The notes under the pieces were generated by a model. The model was given only the letters and a program-made list of their open reading frames with translations. It searched no databases and was not told the origin of the DNA. Positions 54,901-63,000 of a stretch of 64,000 nucleotides of DNA are shown in pieces. The position numbers and the translations under genes were made by a program. The DNA comes from Bacteroidetes bacterium UBA2475 (lineage in GTDB: Bacteria; Bacteroidota; Bacteroidia; B-17B0; Aurantibacillaceae). How positions within the stretch are numbered: the first letter of the stretch is position 1; each line of letters begins with the position of its first letter. The stretch is taken from the NCBI GenBank assembly GCA_002342065.1, contig DDPF01000012.1, positions 824,890 to 888,889 on the forward strand, given 5' to 3'.

Positions 54901-56133
54901 TAAATAGGTCCAATCTGTATTGATATTAAATTTTTTATTTTGCAAAACTGTATCAAGACAATTTATTTTTAACTGAACAATTGAATCTACTTTCAGATCA
55001 AAAGTTGCCTGACTCATAAAAACTGCTTTTGTAACTGAATCAATAATATTTAAATTAATTAAATAACTTGCCGGACCAGGAAAGCAGTGTCTTACTGTAA
55101 GACCTTTTTCTTTTGTGCCGTCTCCAAACGACCATTGGTAATAATAACCTTTTAATGAATCTGAATCCAAAGTACTTTCTTCTGTTAAATTATAACAGTA
55201 ATCTTCTACAATAGGCTCTTTACAATTCTTAAAAACCGGCCAGGTTTGTTTGAAAAAATAAATATCATCCTGATCTTTTTTTCGGTTGGATGAAAAATAA
55301 CCACCTTCCTGTAAACTGTCAATGTAAACGCCAAAATCATCAAATTTTGTATTTACCGGGTTGCCTAAGTTTTGGATCAGATAGGTCGAATCAATTGTGG
55401 TGCATTTATAAACGTCGAGTTTACCATAGCCTCCGGGCCTATTACTCGAAAAATAAATTTCTTCGTTGTTAATTACGTATGGAAAATATTCGTTCTCGGG
55501 TGTATTTAAAAAAGCACAGTTCTTTATATTTACCCATTCATTACTCAATTTCTCTGCATAATAAATATCTGTTTTTCCTTTTCCGCCTGCAAGATTAGAA
55601 GAAAAATAAAGTCGGCCCTTATATAACATTGGGTGCGCTGCCGAAAAAGTATCGGCAAGGATCAATTCAATTTTAGGATACAAAAATTGGTTGTCTTTAA
55701 ACTCACTCGAAAAAATAGCCAACTTATATTTTTTATAATGGCTTTGTGCTGGCACATCGCCCGAATAATACAAGCGCGACGTCTCTGTATCAAAAAAACA
55801 CGAGCCTTGATTTACTGAATTATTGATCTTGTTGGTTAGAGCGCTTATATCCTTCACAGTAACAGAATCTGAAAGCCGGCCTTTGTATAAATCCAACATT
55901 TGATGGTAAGTAGATTTTTCCATATGCGTAACACCTACCTTTCTTTCTTTTGAAGAAGTAAAATAAAAATTATCGCCAATAATAAAAGGGCTAAACTCCG
56001 ATTCTTTTGTATTAATGTTTAATGACCTCATTTCAATGGTGGCAGAATCAAAAAGAAATTTATTTTGAGAGAACACGCTTACTGTTGCAAGCATATAAAA
56101 TAAAAAACTCCAAAATCCGGACAGAGGGCTCAT
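51937..56133 (-). CDS. PD40/PKD protein with duplicated helical region and twin SPOR-like C-terminus
   Basis: 1398 residues. Signal peptide (FWSFLFYMLATVSVFSQ), then a PD40 propeller (about 35-300: ESEFSPFIIGDNFYFTSSKE, EYFPYVINNEEIYFSSNRPG). A PKD domain follows (about 325-390: YYYQWSFGDGTKEKG), then a long Lys/Asn/Asp-rich helical region. The helical region has two 170-residue tandem units (about 712-1048). Near the end are two similar SPOR-like domains (about 1130-1215, FKVQVGVFKKRTSYHFPKL; about 1305-1390, FKVQIAIFKYRNSYSFPKL). SPOR domains bind denuded peptidoglycan. Its start shares a base with the PorP/SprF stop (TAATG). The layout recalls PorE (propeller plus peptidoglycan-binding tail) with SPOR in place of OmpA. 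Confidence 0.8.
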   Translation of the reverse strand: MSPLSGFWSFLFYMLATVSVFSQNKFLFDSATIEMRSLNINTKESEFSPFIIGDNFYFTSSKERKVGVTHMEKSTYHQMLDLYKGRLSDSVTVKDISALTNKINNSVNQGSCFFDTETSRLYYSGDVPAQSHYKKYKLAIFSSEFKDNQFLYPKIELILADTFSAAHPMLYKGRLYFSSNLAGGKGKTDIYYAEKLSNEWVNIKNCAFLNTPENEYFPYVINNEEIYFSSNRPGGYGKLDVYKCTTIDSTYLIQNLGNPVNTKFDDFGVYIDSLQEGGYFSSNRKKDQDDIYFFKQTWPVFKNCKEPIVEDYCYNLTEESTLDSDSLKGYYYQWSFGDGTKEKGLTVRHCFPGPASYLINLNIIDSVTKAVFMSQATFDLKVDSIVQLKINCLDTVLQNKKFNINTDWTYLPDNKINGYYFEVDGKRMRGRSHDQVFADKGRHKVLLGVSTFNSVTKQKELLCTTKEIVCVDSATWLAVEKRLIEKELEKFAYKKFPGDSALLSNMNYADEEMKFNKKGINGALAAAEIKKVVDEKIAGKVGKNDSIFDNVATNAKNNNTAITNNTKSTSDSLDNAYKGVVGTKFIKPVMDTLMNIKEDEDVSFKVNLGTSKTAKDTTLLNAKGITGIEEKKVGDEYQYTYGNEKKIKDIEKYYDKTIKAGIEDAVVVAYKNDSIIGTQKKNINPVDFDKVKTKTDSARIAKNIEAKNGLRNNTANLNAIQLRAKANTLITEAGEKDIKSTSIKNDASTKTGAEKDSLITIANKLDAKAQSQKIEASALFQKANNLDYQNNNATIKEQLTKLKKTDPALAQDLVAKNTEITNLKAVADQLKKDANLLPNSLDKIAALNKVEQKEAEVLLKQDQLISELKEANTNNIASNNKNNTTNLNANQLRVNANTLLAEAGEKDVKSTDIKNDASKKTGTEKDSLISVANKLETKAQSQKIEASTLFQKANNLDYQKNNATIKEQLTKLKKTDPSLAQDLVAKNTEISNLKAIADQLKKDANLLPNSLDKIAALNKVEQKEEEILLKQDQLIAELKEANANNIASNTKNENNTSIANNTKNSSNNTSNTTSTNKNENNTSTSSTKNNNSKNEDEFDEYGFIPTTDIQKTNMEFLEDFGDVEVEDLEFKVQVGVFKKRTSYHFPKLRGLGKVSNERLKDGSTRMTMGGSYKTLRQAFRHNKKIVRAGQRDAFVSVYYKGKRIGIENLKRKGVLVKTQVVTDTVSESKLTINSSNLTEYAEMESNDIPDYTPTETDPVVNEGTTTAVTVNEAEENFVFVPRTNIQKKTMFYAEKYGNIAADGLEFKVQIAIFKYRNSYSFPKLKNLGKIETEIADEGGTRMTIGGVFKTLNEAFEFNKKVVKAGQTDSFVSVYYQGKRIYIENLEKKGIFATTAKAE
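52991..54010. repeat. 510-bp tandem direct repeat inside the PD40/SPOR gene
   Basis: Two head-to-tail copies, 52991-53500 and 53501-54010, offset by exactly 510 bp (170 codons, frame kept). Both begin GATGCAATATTATT and contain TTCAACCTTATTTAAAGCAG. They encode near-identical helical units (for example QSQKIEAS-LFQKANNLDYQ). Differences are scattered single bases, so the duplication is fairly recent. Confidence 0.8.
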
Positions 56134-57026
56134 TAGAAGAATCTTGGAGATGGTGCGTGTGAAAGTTTACCAAAAAAGTAATTTAACATAACCTCATGCG
56201 AGCCGGAATTAAATTTCCTGATCGCTCCAATAGAATAATCATATGCATAGCCAACTTTAAATCTCTTATTGCTATCAAGCACCCAGTCAAAATAAGCAAC
56301 TATTGCATCGCGATTACGATAGGCCAAACCAACACCAATAATTTCATCAAAATAAGCAGTAGTATTTATATCTATTTGTATTGGCGAGTTTTTGAGTTGG
56401 CGAACTAAAACAGAAGGTTTAAGCACTACCTGATCGCTTAATTTTATAATATAACCAGCAATAAAATTTAATTCAACTGATGGATTATTGCCATTTAAAT
56501 TTAATAATTCCGGAGAAGAAATTCCTATGTACATTTTTTTTGAGTAATAAAAAGCGCCCGCACTCGAAATAAAAGAGTTTACCGTTGGTGTATTTATGTC
56601 AAATGTTCCATCGCCTGCGGTTGTTGTTCTAAGTTTTCTATAATCATAAAACATTCTTCTGTAGCCAGGCATGATACCAAACGCGATCTTTCTTTTTCTA
56701 TCAATTTTTACGCGATACGATATTGCAACTTTAACACTTGATATGTTTGTAAATCCTATATTATCATTGTCATACTGAAAACCAATTGCAAGGTTCTTTG
56801 GTTTTATCTCCATGCTTCCTAAGATGCTGGCAGTTTGCGGCGTTCCGGTGGCACCCAACCATTGTTTTCTATAAAACAAGGTCATATCAAGCGCTCTTCT
56901 CTGGCCTGCGTAAGCAGGGTTAATTGAAAAAATATTCAACAAATAATTTGATGTCAGCGTTGAATGCTGCCCAAAAAAACTATTTGAGAACATTATCCCA
57001 ATCAATATGGCATATATTTTTCTCAT
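56133..57026 (-). CDS. porP: T9SS-associated outer-membrane protein PorP/SprF
   Basis: 297 residues. Signal peptide ending SNSFFGQHS, then the family signature YLLNIFSINPAYAGQRRALD and FYRKQWLGATGTPQTASI. The rest is a run of barrel strands (FGIMPGYRRMFYDYRKL, PEFNFRYG-like IGVGLAYRNRDAIVAYFDWV, FKVGYAYDYSIGAIRKF) ending LNYFFGKLSHAP. PorP/SprF proteins are outer-membrane barrels needed for export or surface attachment of T9SS type B cargo such as SprB. The start overlaps the adhesin stop by 4 nt (ATGA, 57023-57026) and its stop overlaps the PD40/SPOR start, so all three are translationally coupled. Confidence 0.92.
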   Translation of the reverse strand: MRKIYAILIGIMFSNSFFGQHSTLTSNYLLNIFSINPAYAGQRRALDMTLFYRKQWLGATGTPQTASILGSMEIKPKNLAIGFQYDNDNIGFTNISSVKVAISYRVKIDRKRKIAFGIMPGYRRMFYDYRKLRTTTAGDGTFDINTPTVNSFISSAGAFYYSKKMYIGISSPELLNLNGNNPSVELNFIAGYIIKLSDQVVLKPSVLVRQLKNSPIQIDINTTAYFDEIIGVGLAYRNRDAIVAYFDWVLDSNKRFKVGYAYDYSIGAIRKFNSGSHEVMLNYFFGKLSHAPSPRFF

Positions 57027-60000
57027 CGTTTAATTGTTATATATCCGGTTTTTACTAGATCATCTAATTTTAAAACATAGAAGTAAGTGTCTTCCGCCAA
57101 CGGATTACCGCTTTGGTTCACACCATTCCAGTTGTTATTATAATTTGCATTTTCATAAACTAGATTGCCCCACCTGTTCACAATTTTGATCTCAACATTT
57201 ATGTATGATCCAATGTAAGGAACCTCAAAATTATCATTCACGCCATCACCATTTGGTGATAGACCATTAGGAAGTTCAATATCAATTAGCGTAACATTAA
57301 TATCATCTGTAGTTGTACCGCAAACATCTGTAATTGTCCAAACAAAAGTATTTACACCTGGTTTAATTGTATTTACACTAGTGTTAAAACTAGTAGGGTT
57401 CATAATGTTACCGGCTCCATTAATTATTGTCCATACACCTGATCCTGTAGAAGGGTTATTTGCGTTTAAATTTATCTGGTTCACAAATATTGTTACGTCA
57501 TTTCCGGCAAAGGCCGGAGTGGTTGGAGGTAAAACATTAATTACAACAATATCTGTTGAAGCAGGACAAATGCCATTTGTGATCGTCCACATTAACGCAT
57601 TTGTAGGTGTTGACAAGGCAGTAACTGCCGAAGTATTAAGTGTTGGTGTTGTTACAGAAGAACTTCCTCCAATTACCGACCAGAAACCGGTTCCAACAAG
57701 AGGTGTATTACCACTTAACATAGTAGAGGTTGAACAACTTGTTTGATCTGCTCCAGCATTTGCAGTTGTTGGCATAGCATCAATAACGATCCTCACAGTA
57801 TCACTAGAGGCAGGGCACGAACCGTTAGTTACAGTCCATACAAGAACATTTGTTCCTGTAGTTAAGCCTGTTACAGGGGAGTTATTTAAATTTGGTGAAC
57901 TTACAGAAGATCCACCTGCAATAACCGTCCATACACCTGTACCTACAGAAGGATTATTTCCATTTAAGTTTACCGATGTGGCAGCACATAAATTCTGATC
58001 AGGGCCAGCTAAAGCAGCACTTGGTGATTGGTCAACTGTTATAGAAATTGTTGAAGTAGCAGAAGAGCATACATGACTTATCGTCCAGGCAAATACATTT
58101 GTGCCAACTCCTAATGCGGTTATTCCTGTACCGGCTAATGTAGGTGTAGTAATTGTTCCACTACCTGAAACTACCGACCATGAGCCTGCGCCAATTACAG
58201 GTGCATTTGCAGCCATAGTTACAGGACTTCCATTACAAACTGTTTGATTTGGACCGGCAAGCGGTAAAGTTGGCATTGGCTCAACTGTTATTTGCACGCT
58301 TGCTGTTGATGGTGCGCAAACCCCATTACTTATTGTCCACTCAAAAATATTTATACCAACACTTAAATTTGTAACCGTTGTAACTGCTGTGCCTGGAGAT
58401 ATTATTGTTCCACTACCAGAAACCAATGTCCAGGTACCTGTACCAACGGCCGGTGCATTGCCGCTAATAGTTGTTGAGGGAGTACTAAAACAAAGTGTTT
58501 GGCTAGGACTTGCTGAAGCGGTTGTAGGTGCTTGTTGAACTGTGATCGTAACATTTGATGTAGATGATCCACAGTTGCTGAAAATTGTCCAGGCAAAAAC
58601 GTTATTCCCTATAGCTAAGTTTGAAATAGTTGTTGTTTCTAAATTCACTGAAGTAATTGTTCCGCTTCCTGAAACAACAGACCATGATCCGGTTCCAACC
58701 GCTGCATTATTTGCAGCCATAGTTACACCAGTAGTTACACACACCGTTTGATTTGGTCCGGCAGCCGCAATTGTTGATGGTGGATCAACAGTGATCTGGA
58801 CGCTTGAAGTTGATGGTGCACAAACGCCATTTGTAATTGCCCACTCAAATACATTAACACCAAGGCCTAAAGCAGTAACAGTTGTTATTGCAGAAGTTGG
58901 AGAAGTTATTGTTCCTGTACCTGATATCAATGTCCATCCGCCAACTCCTGTAGTTGGAACGTTTCCGTTTATTGTTGCGGTTGGACTACCAATACAAATT
59001 GTTTGATCAGCGGCTGCAACTGCGGTAGTTGGAACCTGATCAACAGTTATAGTAACATTTGAAGTTGATGAACCACAACCGCTGAAAATTGTCCAGGCAA
59101 AAACATTATTTCCCACACCTAAATTTGTTATAGTTGTAGTTTCTGAATTTATTGATGTAATTGTTCCGCTTCCCGAAACAACAGACCAAGACCCTGTTCC
59201 AAGAGCCGCATTGTTCGCTCCCATGGTTGCTACAGGGCTGCCGATACAAATAGTTTGATTTGGTCCGGCCGCAGCAATTGTTGGCAGTGGATCAACTGTA
59301 ATCTGAACACTTGCAATTGATGCAGCACAAACACCATTTGTTATTGTCCATTCAAATATATTATTTCCTAATGCTAAATTGGTTACGGTTGTTACTGCTG
59401 TTCCAGGAGAAGTTAATGTTGCGCTACCAGAAACTAAGGTCCACGTTCCTGTTCCTACAGTCGGAGCATTTCCTATTATAGTTGCAGTTGGACTGCCAAT
59501 ACAAATTGTTTGATTTGCGCTTGCGCTTGCAGTTGTTGGAACCTGGTCAACTGTTATAGAAACAGTAGAGGTTGATGACGAACAGTTATTTGTTATTGTC
59601 CATGCAAAAACGTTTACGCCTAATCCTAAATTGGTTATTCCGGTATTTGCTAATGTAGTACTTGTTATTGTTCCGCTACCCGAAACAACAGTCCAAGAAC
59701 CTGTACCAATAGCAGGAATATTTCCAGCCATAGTAGCAACCGGACTACTTATACAAATTGTTTGATTTGGTCCAGCGGCTGCAATTGTTGGAGCAGGATC
59801 AACAGTTATCGTAACACTCGAAACGGATGGTGCGCAGCTACCGTTGGTGATCGTCCATTCAAATACATTAGTTCCTGCACCTAAATTTATGAGTGTTGTT
59901 GTTGCTGATGAAGCCGATGTAATGGTACCACTTCCTGACACAAGTGTCCAAATACCAGTTCCAACGGTTGGCACATTGCCTATTACAGTTGTAGAATTAG

Positions 60001-63000
60001 TAGTAATACAGATAGTTTGGTTTGGGCTTGCAGTAGCTGTAGTAGGAGCTTGATCAACCTGAATACTCATAGTAGATGTGCTTGATCCACAAAAGCCATT
60101 AGCAATTGTCCATTGTAATACATTTAATCCAACAGCTAATCCAGTCACATTACTTGTTTCAAGTGTTGGAGTTGCAACACTTCCACTTCCTACAATTACA
60201 GACCATGTACCCATTCCTACAAGAGCGGTGTTACCTGCAAGAACAGTAATTGGTGAACTGATGCATAATGTTTGATTCGGTCCAGCGCTTGAAACAGTTG
60301 GTATATTATCTACCTGGATGCTCATTGTAGAAGTAGTTACCCCACAAGCACCACTTGTAATGCTCCATTCTAAAATATTTAAACCTAATGCAACGTTAGT
60401 GATCGTTGAATTTGCCAATAATGTATTTGTGATTGCTCCGCTTCCGGATACTACCGACCAGGTTCCTATACCAACGGTTGCCGAATTGCCAGCTAAAGTT
60501 GTTGAAGGTGAACTAATACATAGTGTTTGGTTTGGTCCGGCAGTGGCAACAGTTGGTACAGGATCAATCTGGATACTCATTGTTGAAGTACTTGACCCAC
60601 AAACACCATTAACAATTGTCCACTCTAAAACATTTAAACCTAAACCTAAAGCGGTAACATTACTTGTTTCAAGCGTTGGTGTTGTAACACTTCCGCTACC
60701 TGCAATAACCGACCAGGTACCCATTCCAACAAGAGCGGTATTACCGGCAAGAACAGTAGTTGGAGAACTAATACATATAGATTGACTTGGACCTGCACTT
60801 GAAACAGTTGGCACATTATCAACTTGTATACTTAAACTTGAAGTACTTGAACATGCACCATTCGTAATTGTCCATTCAAGAACATTCATTCCTAAGCCTA
60901 AACCAGTAATAGTACTGTTTCCTAAATTAGGCGACGTGATAGTTCCACTACCCAAAATTACCGACCAAGTGCCTATTCCTGTAACTGGAGGATTTCCAGT
61001 CAATGCAGTTGTTGGGTTAGCAATACATATTGTTTGGTTAGGCCCAGCAACTGCTGTGGTTGGCACATTATCAACCTGGATACTCATAGTTGAAGAACTT
61101 GTACCACAACCGCCACCGTTAATTGTCCATTGTAAAACATTAACTCCAAGACCTAATCCTGTAACCGTGCTGGTTGCCAAAGTAGGTGTTGTAATGGTTC
61201 CGGTTCCAGACATCAGCGACCATGTACCTGCTCCACTCGTTGGTGTATTTGCAGCTAAAACAGTCGTCGGGCTAGTGATACATAATGTTTGATTTGGTCC
61301 CGCCACCGGTATTGACGGAATATTATCTACATGAAGATTTAATGTTGATGTGAGTGAACAAACGCTATATGTCATCGTCCATGCCAAAATATTATTTCCT
61401 AAGCCAATACTTAAAACATTACTTGTATTGGTTGTGGGTGTTACAATATTTGCGCTACCCGAAACTACCGACCAACTTGCTGTACCTAAACTAGGAGTAT
61501 TTGCCGAGATAGTAGTAGTTGGGCTATTTATACATAAAGTTTGGCTTGCACCAGCATTAGGCACTCCGGGTGATGGAACAACATACATATACACTACAGA
61601 AGAGTTAAACGAACATACACCATTAATGATCGTCCATTGTAAAATATTTGTTCCGGTTCCTAGTCCGGTTACAGTTGAATTAGATAAAGTTGGAGTAGTA
61701 ATACTTCCTGTACCAACCAATACTACCCACGTACCGACCCCAACGGTTGGCGTATTGCCGGCTAAAGTAGTACTCGGAGAGGCCGCACATAATGTCTGAT
61801 TTGGTCCCGCAGACGCAAAGATCGTATTACCATCTACCTGTATACTCATGGTAGAAATACTCGGCGCGCACACACCATTCGTGATCGTCCACTGCAATAC
61901 ATTTGTTCCTGTTGTAAGTGCTGTTACAGAACTTACAGGAGAAAGTGAGTTGGTTATTGTACCACTACCAGCAATAAGAGACCAGGTACCAATACCTACA
62001 GTTGGATTGTTAGCATTTAATGTTGTTGTTGGATTATTGATACAAAGTGTTTGGTTTGGGCCTGCATTTGCTATTGTAGGAACTTGTTGAACTAAAACAC
62101 TTAGTGTAGAAATAGTTGGAGCGCAACCCACTGTACCTATACTCCATTGTAAAACATTTGTACCAAGACCTAAATTAATTGCAGTTGTTGTTGGAGAGTT
62201 TGGTGCTGTTATTGTTCCGCTACCAGATGCTACAGACCAGGTTCCTGTTCCAACTGCAGGATTGTTTCCATTTAAATTTACTGATGGGGAAGTTATACAA
62301 ACTGTTTGGTTCGAACCTGCGAAAGCCGCACTTGGTAAAGGATCAATTGTGATAATAACACTTGATTGTGACGAATTACAAACTCCGTTCGATATGGTCC
62401 ATAAGAAAATATTTTGGCCCAAACTTAAATTTGTAGCTGTTGTTGTTCCTAATGTTGGTGTAGTTATTGTTGGAGATCCGAATATAACTGTCCAAGATCC
62501 TGTGCCAACTGCAGGAATATTTCCTGCCATAGTTAAACTCGGATTTGCAATACATAAAGTTTGACTTGGTCCGGCAGATGCTGTTGTAGGAACATTATCA
62601 ACCTGGATACTCATAGTTGCACTTGTAGTGGCGCAAACGCCGTTAGCAATACTCCATTGGAGAACATTTATTCCAAGACCCAAGCCAGTAACCGTTGTAC
62701 TTGGATTGTTTGGGCTTGTTATACTTCCTGAACCTGAAATTACAGACCAGGTTCCTGCACCGGTTGTTGGTGTATTTCCAGCCAATGTGGTTGTTGGTGA
62801 ACTAATACAAACTGTTTGGTTTGATCCCGCTGTTGCAACACTTGGTGCAGGATCTACAATTATCGTCATAGTTGCACTGGTTAATGGACAAGCGCCATTA
62901 TTAGTGATACTCCATTGCAATACATTTGTGCCAAGTCCTACTGCTGTTAAAGTAGTTGTAGGATTATTAGGATTTGAAATTGTTGCTGTGCCGCTAATTA